Positions 35,335 to 44,349 are shown, counted from the first letter of the stretch. The stretch is 64,000 nucleotides of DNA from Luteimonas sp. FCS-9 (GCF_001014645.1 NZ_LASZ01000011.1:1-64000), one strand, 5' to 3'. The notes: generated by a model from the letters alone, not told the origin. Translations and numbers: made by a program.

Positions 35335-35715
35335 CTACCCCGCCAGACCCTCGACCAGGTCGATGACCGCCTGCTGCTGGCGCGGCGGCAGCTGGCGCAG
35401 CGCGTAGAGCAGCTTGGTCTCGTGTTCGGACAGGGGCGGGCCGTAGGCCGGGGGCGGGCCCTCGGAGACTTGCCGCAGGCCGGGCTCGCCGCGGCCGGTG
35501 GCCAGCCAGTCGAAGCTCACGCGCAGCTCGGTCGCCATCTCGATCATGCGCGCCAGCTCGGGCAACGCGAGGCCGCCGAGCCATTTGCGGGCGGTCTGGC
35601 GGGACACTGCATAGCGCGCCGCGAGAGCGCCGGTCCGCCCGCGCCCGCCCTGGAACCGCGCGTTGTCCAGCGCCCAGTGCAGGCGCCGGGAGAAATCGTG
35701 TGCTGGCGCGGACAT
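35335..35715 (-). CDS. XRE/phage-repressor-like DNA-binding protein
   Basis: A 126-aa putative regulator. The helix-turn-helix spans about 28-62 (GALAARYAVSRQTARKWLGG) in the style of phage CI/Cro-like proteins, with DWLATGRGEPGLR as the common tail of such domains; the last 45 residues (LSEHETKLLYALRQLPPRQQ) could be a dimerisation helix pair. Start at 35715. It converges with the pilin operon and diverges from the pilin-like gene at 35934. A perfect palindrome between the divergent genes is a candidate operator. Confidence 0.8.
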   Translation of the reverse strand: MSAPAHDFSRRLHWALDNARFQGGRGRTGALAARYAVSRQTARKWLGGLALPELARMIEMATELRVSFDWLATGRGEPGLRQVSEGPPPAYGPPLSEHETKLLYALRQLPPRQQQAVIDLVEGLAG

Positions 35716-35840
35716 CGTCTCGCCGTCGCGGAGCCCGCCCTCCGCCGTGACCGGAGCCGGATCGCTGCGGGAACCGCGTCCGACGCGCCTGTCGAAGGCG
35801 CGATCGATTGTCCCGTAGGCCCTCGCCGCAAAAGGAAACC

Positions 35841-35858
35841 TCCGATTTACACATCGGA
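35841..35858. promoter_or_regulatory. Palindrome, candidate operator of the divergent XRE regulator
   Basis: TCCGAT-ttacac-ATCGGA is a perfect 6+6 inverted repeat in a locally AT-rich stretch between the two divergent genes. A further ATCGG half site lies at about 35873. It is 126 bp before the regulator start and 76 bp before the pilin-like start. Confidence 0.5.
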
Positions 35859-35933
35859 AACTTTATGTTGTCATCGGCCCAGTGCGGACGACGCGCGCGA
35901 TGCCGACGGGGATCGGCGCCGAAGGGGGACGGC

Positions 35934-36326
35934 ATGCAGGACGGCCAGGGCGCGCACCGGATGCGCGCGGCAATCGCGATCGGGCTCGCCGTGCTGCTCG
36001 CGGGCCTGGCGCTCGCCGCGTACGACCGCCACGTCCTCGACCGCAGGCTCCGGATCGCGCAGGACGACCTGCAGGCGTGGTCGGCGCTGGTGGAGGATCA
36101 CCGGCGGCGCACGCTGCAGTTCCCGATCCGCGAGACCCAGGCCTGGTCCGGGTTCCTGCCGGCGTCACGGCCGGCGGACTTCGCGTTCTTCTACCCCGGG
36201 GCCGACGGCTATCCGCTGACCGCCGTCGGTGCCAGCGGCGGCCGGTTCGCCGGCTGCACGCTGACGCTGGACGAGAATGGGCGCCACGCACGCGACGGCT
36301 GCCCGCCGGTCGGCCGCGCGCGGTGA
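35934..36326 (+). CDS. PilE paralogue lacking the prepilin cleavage motif
   Basis: A 130-aa protein with a single N-terminal membrane helix (AAIAIGLAVLLAGLALAAYD, about 13-32) and a PilE-like soluble part. RIAQDDLQAW, WSGFLPASRPADFAFFYPG, GYPLTAVGASGG and the two-cysteine loop GCTLTLDENGRHARDGC follow the order of the PilE encoded at 30805 (RTAQADLQAL, FPGWAPASKSADFGFAY, GYTLTATGTG, GCTLAINAAN). The GFTLIE cleavage motif and Glu5 are missing, so it should remain a membrane-anchored protein. The ATG at 35934 has GAAGGGGG ahead. Function unknown; it could cap, inhibit or scaffold pilus assembly. Confidence 0.75.
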   Translation: MQDGQGAHRMRAAIAIGLAVLLAGLALAAYDRHVLDRRLRIAQDDLQAWSALVEDHRRRTLQFPIRETQAWSGFLPASRPADFAFFYPGADGYPLTAVGASGGRFAGCTLTLDENGRHARDGCPPVGRAR

Positions 36327-36345
36327 TCGCCCACGGACGCGCGAC

Positions 36346-39075
36346 TCACCCGGTGTTCTGGATGCCCGCGGCGATGCCGTTGACGGTCGAGACCAGCGCG
36401 CGCAGCAGGTCGTCGTCCTCGCGGTCGGCGGCGCGCCAGCGGCGCAGCAGCTCGACCTGCAGCAGGCTGATCGGATCGACGTAGGGATTGCGCAGGCGGA
36501 TCGACAGCTGCAGGCGATAGTCGTCGGCCAACAGCGCGTCCTGGCCCTTGAGCAGCAGGATCGCGTCGCGGGTGCGGCGGAACTCGGCCTCGATGCCGGG
36601 GAAGAACGCCGCATGCGCGTCGCCGGCGAGCTGCGAGTAGCGCTCGAAGATATCGATGTCGCCCTTGGCTAGCAGCATCTCGACGTCGTCGAGCGCGGCG
36701 CGGAAGAACGGCCAGTCGCGCGCCATCTCGGTCATCGCGTCCTGGCCGGGGCGCTCGATGCCCTGCGCGAGCGCGGTGCCCAGGCCGTACCAGCCGGTCA
36801 GGCCGGAGCGGTTCTGCGCCCAGGCGAAGACCCAGGGGATGGCGCGGAGGTTGGCGATGCCGCCATCGCGGCGGCGCGAGGGCCGCGAGCCGATCTGCAG
36901 CCGTTCGATGACGTCGATCGGGGTCGCGGCGCGGAAGTAGTCGGGGAACTCGGCGCGCTCGTGCACCAGCGCGCGGTAGTGCGCGCGCGAGGCCTCGGCC
37001 AGTTCGCCGGCCAACGCGCGCCAACCGTCCTCGCGCGGGTCGGCCGGGCGCGGGCGCAGCGTGGCCTGCAGCACCGCGGCGGTGGTCTGCTCGAGGTTGC
37101 GCAGCGCCAGCGCGCGGATGCCGTACTTGCGGTGGATCACCTCGCCCTGCTCGGTCACGCGCAGCACGCCATCGACCGAGCCGCGCGGCGCGGCATGGAT
37201 CGCGCGGCCGGTCTTGCCGCCGCCGCGGCTGACCGAACCGCCGCGGCCGTGGAAGAACGCGATGCGCACGCCGGCCGCGCGGGCCAGCGCGGTCAGTTCG
37301 ACCTGGGTGCGCTGCAGCGCCCAGCGCGAGGCCAGCAGGCCGCCGTCCTTGGCGCTGTCCGAGTAGCCGAGCATCACCGTCTGGCGGTCGCCGCGCGCGG
37401 CCAGGTGCGCGCGGTAGCGCGGGTCGTCGAACAGCGCGCGCATGACCTGCGGCGCGGCCTGCAGGTCGTCGACGGTCTCGAACAGCGGGGCCACGTCCAG
37501 CGGCACCTCGCTGTCCTCGACGCAGCCGGCGATGCGCGCCAGCGCCAGCACCGCGAGCGCGTCGGCGGCGCTGCGCGCCATCGAGATGATGTACAGGCCG
37601 GTCGCGGCCTCGCCGTGGCTGCGGCGCAGGTCGACGACCGCGCGGAACACCGCGAGCGTCGAGGCGACGACGTCGCCCTCGTCGCCGGCCGGCGGCCGCG
37701 GCGGCGCGTCGAGCAGCGCGTGCAGGCGTTCGACACGCGCCGCGATGTCGCGCGCGGCCCAGTCGCCGCCGTCGATGCGTCCGAGCACCTCGTCGTGCAC
37801 CGCCGAGTCCTGGCGCAGATCGAGCGTGGCGAGGTGGAAGCCGAACGTGCGCGCACGCCACAGCAGGCGCTCGAGCGCGAACCGGCCGGCGTGCTCGCCG
37901 CGATGCGCGCGCAGGCTGGCATCGATCAGTTCGAGGTCGCCGATGAAGCCGCCGGCGTCGGCGTAGCCGGCGCGATGCTCGGCCGCGGTCGCGGCCAGGC
38001 GCGCGTCCATCAGGTCGAGCAGGCGCCGGTAGGGCATGTCGGCGTGGCGCGGGTTGAGCGCGGCCTCGGCGTCGGGCAGGCGCCGGCGGTAGTCGTCGAC
38101 CCGCGCGAGCACCGCCTCGTCGATCGTCGCCCGGCCCAGGGTCTGGGTCAGCACGTTGCCCAGGCCGCGCAGGTCGCGGCGGTACTGCGCGAGCGCCTGC
38201 GCGCGCTGGGCGCCGAGCGCGGCGCGCATGGTGTCGGCGTTGACGTTGGGGTTGCCGTCCATGTCGCCGCCGACCCAGGTGCCGAAGCGCAGCACCTGCG
38301 GCAGCGCGGGGCGCGCGCCGTAGACGCGCTCGATCGCATCGCCCAGCGCCTCGTAGAACACCGGCAGCACGCGGTAGAGCACGTTGGCAAGATAGAAGCC
38401 GACGTGATCCACTTCGTCGGCGACGGTGGGCTTGCGCGCCGGCGACTCGGAGGTCTGCCAGGCCGACGCGAGCGCGAGCACGATCCGCGCATCGTCGGCG
38501 CGGCGCTCGGTCGGGGTGCGCTCGCGGTCGATGTCGGCGATCAGCCGCTCGACGATCGTGCGCTCCTTCTCCAGCAGCACGCGGCGCACCGCCTCGGTGG
38601 GATGCGCGGTGAACACCGGCTCGACGTGCAGCCGGGCCAGGCACGCCTGCAGGTCGTCGAGGGTCACGCCGTCGTCGTGCAGCGCACGCACCGCGGCCTC
38701 CAGCCCGCCGGGCTGCGGCGCGTCGCTGGCGCGCTGGTAGTCGCGGCGGCGGCGGATCCGGTGCACGCGCTCGGCGAGGTTGACCGCGCCGAAGTACGCG
38801 GCGAACGCGCGCACCAGCGCCTCGGCGTCGGCGGTGGGCACGCGCGAGAGGCCCTCGGCGAGCGCGTCGACCGGACTGCCGGCCTCGCGCCGCGCGATCG
38901 CCGCGCGGCGGACCGCCTCGACGCGCTCGCGCAGTGCCGGCGAGACCTGCTCGGCGAGCATGTCGCCGACCATCGCGCCGAGCCGGCGGACGTCGTCGCG
39001 AAGCAGGGTGTCGGTGCTGGCGAAGTCGACTTCGCGCAGCGGCAGGGCGGGATCGGCGGAAGCGTCGGGGGTCAT
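36346..39075 (-). CDS. ppc: Phosphoenolpyruvate carboxylase
   Basis: Carboxylates PEP to oxaloacetate to refill the citric acid cycle. 909 aa, full length. Signatures: VFTAHPTEAVRR, GGDMDGNPNVNADT, FHGRGGSVSRGGGKTG, GYSDSAKDGG (substrate loop), and the extreme C-terminal QNTG that closes the active site. Start at 39075. Same strand as gshA, 62 bp downstream of it. Confidence 0.97.
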   Translation of the reverse strand: MTPDASADPALPLREVDFASTDTLLRDDVRRLGAMVGDMLAEQVSPALRERVEAVRRAAIARREAGSPVDALAEGLSRVPTADAEALVRAFAAYFGAVNLAERVHRIRRRRDYQRASDAPQPGGLEAAVRALHDDGVTLDDLQACLARLHVEPVFTAHPTEAVRRVLLEKERTIVERLIADIDRERTPTERRADDARIVLALASAWQTSESPARKPTVADEVDHVGFYLANVLYRVLPVFYEALGDAIERVYGARPALPQVLRFGTWVGGDMDGNPNVNADTMRAALGAQRAQALAQYRRDLRGLGNVLTQTLGRATIDEAVLARVDDYRRRLPDAEAALNPRHADMPYRRLLDLMDARLAATAAEHRAGYADAGGFIGDLELIDASLRAHRGEHAGRFALERLLWRARTFGFHLATLDLRQDSAVHDEVLGRIDGGDWAARDIAARVERLHALLDAPPRPPAGDEGDVVASTLAVFRAVVDLRRSHGEAATGLYIISMARSAADALAVLALARIAGCVEDSEVPLDVAPLFETVDDLQAAPQVMRALFDDPRYRAHLAARGDRQTVMLGYSDSAKDGGLLASRWALQRTQVELTALARAAGVRIAFFHGRGGSVSRGGGKTGRAIHAAPRGSVDGVLRVTEQGEVIHRKYGIRALALRNLEQTTAAVLQATLRPRPADPREDGWRALAGELAEASRAHYRALVHERAEFPDYFRAATPIDVIERLQIGSRPSRRRDGGIANLRAIPWVFAWAQNRSGLTGWYGLGTALAQGIERPGQDAMTEMARDWPFFRAALDDVEMLLAKGDIDIFERYSQLAGDAHAAFFPGIEAEFRRTRDAILLLKGQDALLADDYRLQLSIRLRNPYVDPISLLQVELLRRWRAADREDDDLLRALVSTVNGIAAGIQNTG

Positions 39076-39137
39076 CCCGACAACTTACACAAGCGCAGGG
39101 CGCGGCGGGAGACGCCGCGGGTCCACCGGCCGATGCG

Positions 39138-40502
39138 TCAGTACGCGAATTCGCGGAACACGCGGTCGATGTCGCCCTGCCAGGGCCCGTGGTAGAGCGC
39201 GAGCTTGTGCTCGGCCGGGGTCTGGCCCGATTCGGCGATCTCGATCAGTGTGTCCAGGAACACGCGCTCGTCCTGGCCGTCGCCGTTGACGCGGGCGCGG
39301 CGCTGCAGGCCGGCGGCGGAGATCTTCAGCGCCTCGATCGCCAGCCCGCGCAGCGTGCCGCCGCGCAGCGGGGTCGCGAGTCCGTGCCGCGGCACGGCGT
39401 CGCGCAGCGCGTTGCGCTCGGCCATCGTCAGGTCGCGCACCAGGTCCCACGCCGCGTCGAGCGCGGCGGCGTCGTAGAGCAGGCCCACCCAGAACGCGGG
39501 TAGCGCGCACAACCGGCCCCAGGGCCCGCCGTCGGCGCCGCGCATCTCCAGGTACTTCTTGAGCCGCACCTCGGGGAACGCGGTGGTCATGTGATCGGAC
39601 CAGTCGCGCAGCGTCGGCAACTGGCCCGGCAGCGCCGGCAGCGCGCCGCGCAGGAAGTCGCGGAAGCTCTGGCCGCTGGCGTCGTGGTAGACCCCTCCGC
39701 GATAGGAGAAGTACATCGGCACGTCGAGCAGGTAGTCGACGTAGCGCTCGTAGCCGAAGCCGTCCTCGAACACGAAATCGAGCATGCCGGTGCGGTCGGC
39801 GTCGGTGTCGGTCCAGATGTGCGAGCGGTAGCTGAGGAAGCCGTTGGGCCTGCCTTCGGTGAACGGCGAGTCGGCGAACAGCGCGGTCGCCACCGGCTGC
39901 AGCGCCAGCGACACCCGGAACTTCTTGACCATGTCCGCTTCGGACGCGTAGTCCAGGTTGACCTGCACCGTGCAGGTGCGGGTCATCATGTCCAGGCCGA
40001 GCGTGCCGACCCTGGGCATGTAGTCGCGCATGATCCGGTAGCGGCCCTTGGGCATCCACGGCATCTCGTCGCGGCGCCACTTGGGCTGGAAGCCCATGCC
40101 CAGAAAGCCCAGGCCCAGTTCCTCGGCGACCGCGCGCACTTCGTGCAGATGCGCGTGCACCTCGCTGCAGGTGGCGTGGATGTCGACCAGCGGCGCACCC
40201 GACAGCTCCAGCTGCCCGGCCGGCTCGAGCGTCACCGACGCGCCGTCCTTGAGCAGGGCGACGGTGCGGCCGTTCTCGTCGACCGGCGCCCAGCCGAACC
40301 GGGTGAGCCCGGTCAGCAGCGCCTCGATGCCCTGCGGGCCGTCGAAGGTCGGCGGCCGCAGGTCCGACAGCCGGAAGCCGAATTTCTCGTGCTCGGTGCC
40401 AATGCGCCAGTCGGCCGGCGGCTTCTCGCCCGAGGCCAGCACCTCGACCAGGGTGTCGCGGTCGGTGATGGGCGTGTCGGCGACGTGGCTGGGGCTGGAC
40501 AA
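39138..40502 (-). CDS. gshA: Glutamate-cysteine ligase (GCS2/plant-like class)
   Basis: First step of glutathione synthesis, of the EgtA/plant-type class usual in Xanthomonadaceae, about 454 aa. Visible signatures: RIGTEHEKFGF, LEPAGQLELSGAPL, GFQPKWRRDEMPWMPKGRY, TCTVQVNLDYASEADMVKK, FADSPFTEGRPNG and RSHIWTDTDADRTG. I start it at the TTG at 40502 (LSSPSHVADTPITDRD), since the homology begins there; an ATG at 40583 is in frame upstream. Glutathione from this enzyme feeds the formaldehyde pathway and the glutathione peroxidase elsewhere in the window. Confidence 0.92.
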   Translation of the reverse strand: MSSPSHVADTPITDRDTLVEVLASGEKPPADWRIGTEHEKFGFRLSDLRPPTFDGPQGIEALLTGLTRFGWAPVDENGRTVALLKDGASVTLEPAGQLELSGAPLVDIHATCSEVHAHLHEVRAVAEELGLGFLGMGFQPKWRRDEMPWMPKGRYRIMRDYMPRVGTLGLDMMTRTCTVQVNLDYASEADMVKKFRVSLALQPVATALFADSPFTEGRPNGFLSYRSHIWTDTDADRTGMLDFVFEDGFGYERYVDYLLDVPMYFSYRGGVYHDASGQSFRDFLRGALPALPGQLPTLRDWSDHMTTAFPEVRLKKYLEMRGADGGPWGRLCALPAFWVGLLYDAAALDAAWDLVRDLTMAERNALRDAVPRHGLATPLRGGTLRGLAIEALKISAAGLQRRARVNGDGQDERVFLDTLIEIAESGQTPAEHKLALYHGPWQGDIDRVFREFAY

Positions 40503-40647
40503 GGAAGACGCTCGGCGGGAAGGCGGGACGGCCGCAGGCCAGCCGCGGAATGCGCGCACTATACCGGTTGCATCCGCGGCCATCGTTGAGCGGATCGGGT
40601 CGCAGAATTCCGCCGGTGGGGCGTGCTCGGCGGTAGCATCCCCGGCG

Positions 40648-41508
40648 ATGGACGCCGCCCCGCCCGAACCCGACGGCCTGCTGGCCGCGCTGGCCTCGCT
40701 CGCCGACTGCACGCGCGCCGAGGGCTACGCCTGCATCGCGGCGCGGCGCGAGCGCGGCGCGCGCTCGGTCACGATCGAGCGGCCGCAACTGGCCATCCTG
40801 CTGCAGGGACGCAAGGTCGTGCGCACCGCGACACAGGCGCTGACGTTCGCCCCCGGCGATGCGTTCCTGGTCACCCGCGCCTGTCGGATCGACGCGATCA
40901 ACGTGCCCGACGCGCGGACCGGCCGCTACCTGACGATCGTGATCCCGCTGTGCGAGGAAGCGCTGGCCGCCGCGCGTGCGCTGTGGAACGAACCGCTGCC
41001 GGCCGCGGGGCCGGAACTGGCGCGGCTGCCGGCGATCGACCACGCACGGACGCTGCTCGACTGGCGCCGCGCGCTGGCCGACGGCCGCTACACCGAGGCG
41101 CGGCCCGCGCTGGCCGCGCTCGTTGTGACGCTGTGCCGGCAGGGCCACGGCAGCCTGCTGCTGCCGCCGGTGCCCAGCCTGGCCGAGACGGTGCGCAAAC
41201 GCGTGGCGGCCGATCCGGCACGCGACTGGCGATCGCGCGACCTGGAGGACCAGCTCGGCCTGAGCGGTGCGACGCTGCGACGCAGGCTGGCGGCCGAGCG
41301 CACGTCGCTGCGCACGCTGGTCGCCGAGGCGCGACTGGCGCACGCGATGACGCTGCTCTACACCACGACGCTGCCGCTCAAGACGGTGGCCGCGCGCGTG
41401 GGCTACCGCTCGGTCCGCAGCCTGGCGGCGCGCTTCCGCACCCGCTACGGCTTCGACCCGGGCGAGATCGGCAACGCCGGGACCGCGCCCGGGAACGACG
41501 CGCGGTAG
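40648..41508 (+). CDS. AraC-family transcriptional regulator
   Basis: A 286-aa regulator with an N-terminal cupin-like sensing part (about 1-150: IERPQLAILLQGRKVVRTA, FAPGDAFLVTRACRID) and a C-terminal AraC DNA-binding domain with two helix-turn-helices (WRSRDLEDQLGLSGATLRRR; LKTVAARVGYRSVRSLAARF then RYGFDPGE). Start at 40648. Divergent from gshA by 145 bp and upstream of an exported metallo-beta-lactamase-fold hydrolase in the same direction, its most likely target. Confidence 0.88.
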   Translation: MDAAPPEPDGLLAALASLADCTRAEGYACIAARRERGARSVTIERPQLAILLQGRKVVRTATQALTFAPGDAFLVTRACRIDAINVPDARTGRYLTIVIPLCEEALAAARALWNEPLPAAGPELARLPAIDHARTLLDWRRALADGRYTEARPALAALVVTLCRQGHGSLLLPPVPSLAETVRKRVAADPARDWRSRDLEDQLGLSGATLRRRLAAERTSLRTLVAEARLAHAMTLLYTTTLPLKTVAARVGYRSVRSLAARFRTRYGFDPGEIGNAGTAPGNDAR

Positions 41509-41650
41509 CCGGCCTCGAACGTCGGGCACGCGTCGGGTCGGGTCGGGTCGATATTTCGTGGCGGGCGACCGCTCGACGTCGCACGCGCCGCACGCGATTG
41601 AGCGATTCGCGCACCCTTCTGCGCGAACCGCGCGGCGGCCCGGGCGCAGC

Positions 41651-42658
41651 ATGCGGATTCCTTCCTCCCGGACCCGCCGCATGATCCTCCCTGCGTCCGC
41701 GCTGCGCGCGCTGCCCCTGCCTGCCCTGCTGGCGATCGCCCCGCTGTCGTCCGTTTCCGCCGCCGGTGCCGCCGATGCCCAGGTGCCCGGCTTCCAGCGC
41801 CACGACATCGGCACGCTGCGGGTCACCGCGCTGTTCGACGGCGTGGTCGCGTTGCCGCGCCAGCAACTGCACGGCCTGGCCCCCGGCCAGGTCGCCCGGC
41901 TGCTCGACGGGCGCTACGTGCCCGAAAGCGCCGACGGCCTGCAGACCGCGGTCAACGCCTATCTCGTCGAGCGCGACGGTCGCCGGCTGCTGGTCGATGC
42001 CGGCACTGCACAGTGCTTCGGCGACGCGCTCGGCCAGGTGCCGCGCAATCTCGCCGCCGCCGGCATCGACCCGGCCTCGATCGACGACGTGCTGCTGACC
42101 CACGCCCACCCCGACCACATGTGCGGCGTGCTCGCGGCCGACGGGGCGCCGGCGTTCGCCAACGCGACGCTATGGCTGTCGGCTGCCGACGCGGCCTGGT
42201 GGCTGGACCCGGCGCACGCGGCCGATGCGCCGGAGATGGTGCGGCCGGCGTTCGCGATGGCGCAGCGCGCGGCCGCGCCGTACGCGGCGCGCGGCCGGCT
42301 GCGGCGGTTCTCGCCCGGCGACGCGCTGCCCGCCGGCGTACGCGCGCTCGATTCGCGCGGGCACACGCCCGGCCACGTGTCGTGGCTGATCGACGGCGGC
42401 GCCGACGCGCAACTGCTGGTCTGGGGCGACATCGTCCACTACCACGCGGTGCAGTTCGCGCGACCCGAGGCCAGCTACGAAGCCGACAGCGACCCCGCGG
42501 CGGCGATCGCGAGCCGGCGCCGGCTGCTGGCCGAAGCGGCGACCCGCGGCTGGTGGGTCGCCGGCGCGCACCTGCCCTTCCCGGGCCTGGGCCACGTGCG
42601 CCGCGACGGCGACGGCCACGCCTGGGCGCCGGTCGAGTTCGCGCCGGTGCCGCGTTAG
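41651..42658 (+). CDS. Exported metallo-beta-lactamase-fold hydrolase
   Basis: A 335-aa MBL-fold enzyme with an export signal (ALRALPLPALLAIAPLSSVS then AAGA). Metal ligands: THAHPDHMCGV, then the aspartate/histidine in DSRGHTPGHVSW, VWGDIVHYHA and WVAGAHLPFPGLGH. This pattern fits the lactonase/AttM-like or MBL-fold quorum-quenching and hydroxyacylglutathione-hydrolase-like branches. The ATG at 41651 is used; an ATG at 41681 would start directly at the signal core. Probably controlled by the upstream AraC regulator. Substrate unknown. Confidence 0.85.
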   Translation: MRIPSSRTRRMILPASALRALPLPALLAIAPLSSVSAAGAADAQVPGFQRHDIGTLRVTALFDGVVALPRQQLHGLAPGQVARLLDGRYVPESADGLQTAVNAYLVERDGRRLLVDAGTAQCFGDALGQVPRNLAAAGIDPASIDDVLLTHAHPDHMCGVLAADGAPAFANATLWLSAADAAWWLDPAHAADAPEMVRPAFAMAQRAAAPYAARGRLRRFSPGDALPAGVRALDSRGHTPGHVSWLIDGGADAQLLVWGDIVHYHAVQFARPEASYEADSDPAAAIASRRRLLAEAATRGWWVAGAHLPFPGLGHVRRDGDGHAWAPVEFAPVPR

Positions 42659-42789
42659 CGCAAAGTCGCGCCCCGCATCTTGCTTCTGCTGCACGCGTAA
42701 GGGCGCCCAGCCTCGGAGCCGCGTCGCACCGACACCGAAAGGATCACGGATTCTTCCAGCGACCGCAGCAGCCGATTCAGTGTTCTGCC

Positions 42790-43005
42790 CGAAGGCATCG
42801 CTCCGACGTCCCCGGCAGCGGACTGATGGCCGGTGGCCGCGCCATGGCGCGCGCCCGAGTCAAGGCAGGGTGAGCATGGATGGCGTGCGCGGCCCTGCCG
42901 CGCATCCATGCGAACGCCACGCGTGCTTCGCGTGGCCGGACCGCGAAGCGGCCTTGACCGAGGGAAGAGCGGCTTCCGGCCGGCAGGCTGCTGCCCACCC
43001 GAAGT
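42790..43005. repeat. Dispersed multi-hairpin repeat, family 2, copy B
   Basis: Same three blocks as the element at 6467-6625. Between blocks two and three an extra 90 bp contains two internal hairpins, for example GGATGGCGTGCGCGG facing CCGCGCATCC. It occupies much of the 700-bp gap before the protease gene. Confidence 0.65.
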
Positions 43006-43055
43006 GGGGCCGCCCGCACATGAATGTGCGGCAGCGCCTGCCGCGCCCGATCATC

Positions 43056-43098
43056 CGTGATCCGAGTCACATCCCGGGGCCGGGTTTGTGGCCATAGT
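43056..43098 (+). promoter_or_regulatory. CRP/Clp-type site and -10 box of protease gene
   Basis: CGTGA-tccgag-TCACA (43056-43071) matches the CRP consensus TGTGA-N6-TCACA at nine of ten positions. CATAGT at 43093-43098 is a plausible -10; transcription from about 43105 would place the palindrome centre at -41.5, the class II activator position. Clp, the CRP homologue of xanthomonads and Lysobacter, is known to activate extracellular protease genes. Confidence 0.55.
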
Positions 43099-43365
43099 GG
43101 CCGCTCGACGATCGCCACGGCTCCCGTCGCACCGCGCCCCGGCGCGCACCGGCAGGACGCCGCCCGCCGCTTGAACGCAGCACATGGAGGTGTTCGGGCC
43201 CATCGCCCTCTTGATCTCTCGTTCCCTGCGCACCTGCGCCGCCGGCCCGTGCCTGCGCCGCGGCGCGCGCACCACGCATGCCGGACCGCACCGCCGGGCG
43301 GGCCGGATGCCGCGACACGACCTTCCGGCGCATCCCCCATCCATCGACCACAGGGAGTTCTTCCG

Positions 43366-44349
43366 ATGAAGCATGTGACCGCAATGGGTTTGACGATCGC
43401 GCTGGGCATGGCGGCCGTGGGCACGGCCGCCGCCGAGCCGCTGAAGTTCGAGAAGCTGGGCCAGAAGGCCCGCTTCATCCATGGAGAGGACGTCGTGACC
43501 GGCGTGTACACCGGCACGCCCGACCGCGCGCCCACGCTGCACCAGAAGGCCGCCGGGCTGAGCGTGGTCATGGCGACGCCCAATGGCGACCAGTACGTCT
43601 CGACGATGGACCCGCGCGACGTCGCGCTGTTCGAGCAGGCGATCGAGGCGCTCGAGGTGCTGGGACGCGCGCCGGCCACGATCCCCGGCCTGCCGCCCTC
43701 CCTGCCCCGGGCGCAGGACCTGCCGCAGGCTTCGCCCAAGACCGTCATCGGTACCGACGACCGCGTGCAGGTGACCAACACCACCGTTGCGCCGTTCTAC
43801 AACATCGGCCGCATCGCGACCGGCTGCAGCGGCACGCTGATCGGGCCCAAGCACGTGCTGACGGCCGGCCACTGCGTGTCCAACGGCGCGGGCACCTGGT
43901 ACTCGGCGCTGAACTTCACGGTGGCCCAGAACGGCAGTACCCAGCCCTGGGGCACGAGGAGCTGGGCGCGCGTGCTCGCGCCGGCCGAGTGGCACAACGG
44001 CGGCAGCAGCAACTACGACTACGCGCTGATCGTGCTCAGCGAGCCCGCGCACGGCGGGTACGCGGCCTGGGGCACGTACGCGGGCGGCACGCACACGATC
44101 ACCGGCTATCCGGGCGACAAGCCGTTCGGCACGATGTGGCGGCACTCGGGCACGGTGAACCCCAGCGGCTCGTTCCGGCTCTGCTATACGATCGACACCA
44201 GCGGTGGCAACAGCGGCAGCGGCATCTACGACAGCGGCTACGTCGTGCGCGGCGTGCACACGACCGGCTCGTCCACGCAGAACTGCGGCACCCGGCTGAC
44301 GACCGCGGTGCAGAACACGCTGCAGAACTGGATCTCCGCCAACCCCTGA
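43366..44349 (+). CDS. Secreted trypsin/V8-like serine protease
   Basis: A 327-aa exported protease. Signal peptide 1-23 (IALGMAAVGTAAA), propeptide-like region to about 140, then a chymotrypsin-fold domain. Triad H169 (LTAGHC), D218 (NYDYALIVLS) and S283 (TSGGNSGSG); disulfide candidates are the cysteines in TGCSGTLIG, AGHCVS, RLCYTI and QNCGTRL. The fold resembles glutamyl endopeptidases. The ATG at 43366 has CAGGGAG before it. Followed at 90 bp by a small lipoprotein gene that may be co-transcribed. Confidence 0.92.
   Translation: MKHVTAMGLTIALGMAAVGTAAAEPLKFEKLGQKARFIHGEDVVTGVYTGTPDRAPTLHQKAAGLSVVMATPNGDQYVSTMDPRDVALFEQAIEALEVLGRAPATIPGLPPSLPRAQDLPQASPKTVIGTDDRVQVTNTTVAPFYNIGRIATGCSGTLIGPKHVLTAGHCVSNGAGTWYSALNFTVAQNGSTQPWGTRSWARVLAPAEWHNGGSSNYDYALIVLSEPAHGGYAAWGTYAGGTHTITGYPGDKPFGTMWRHSGTVNPSGSFRLCYTIDTSGGNSGSGIYDSGYVVRGVHTTGSSTQNCGTRLTTAVQNTLQNWISANP

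Larger units (their letters stand above)
42659..43365. other. Long intergenic region before the secreted protease
   Basis: The 5' part holds the family-2 repeat. A CRP-like palindrome and a candidate promoter lie at 43056-43098. The remainder would be a GC-rich untranslated leader of about 260 nt containing a 61-codon frame (43184-43369) that ends on the protease start codon; no family match was recognised for it. Confidence 0.5.

Noticed and set aside
35846..35869. A TTTACA/TATGTT promoter pair before the pilin-like gene
   Set aside because: The spacer is only 12 bases, too short for a sigma-70 promoter; the palindrome is more convincing as an operator.
32404..36219. A 1271-codon frame overlapping the pilin genes
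   Set aside because: An alternative frame of the same strand in GC-rich repetitive DNA; Arg/Ala-rich nonsense, whereas the genuine minor pilins have proper leaders.
36961..39195. A 744-codon open frame antisense to ppc on the plus strand
   Set aside because: It mirrors the high-GC codon bias of ppc; its translation is Ala/Arg/Gln/Val-rich with no family signature, while the minus-strand ppc is a full-length known enzyme.
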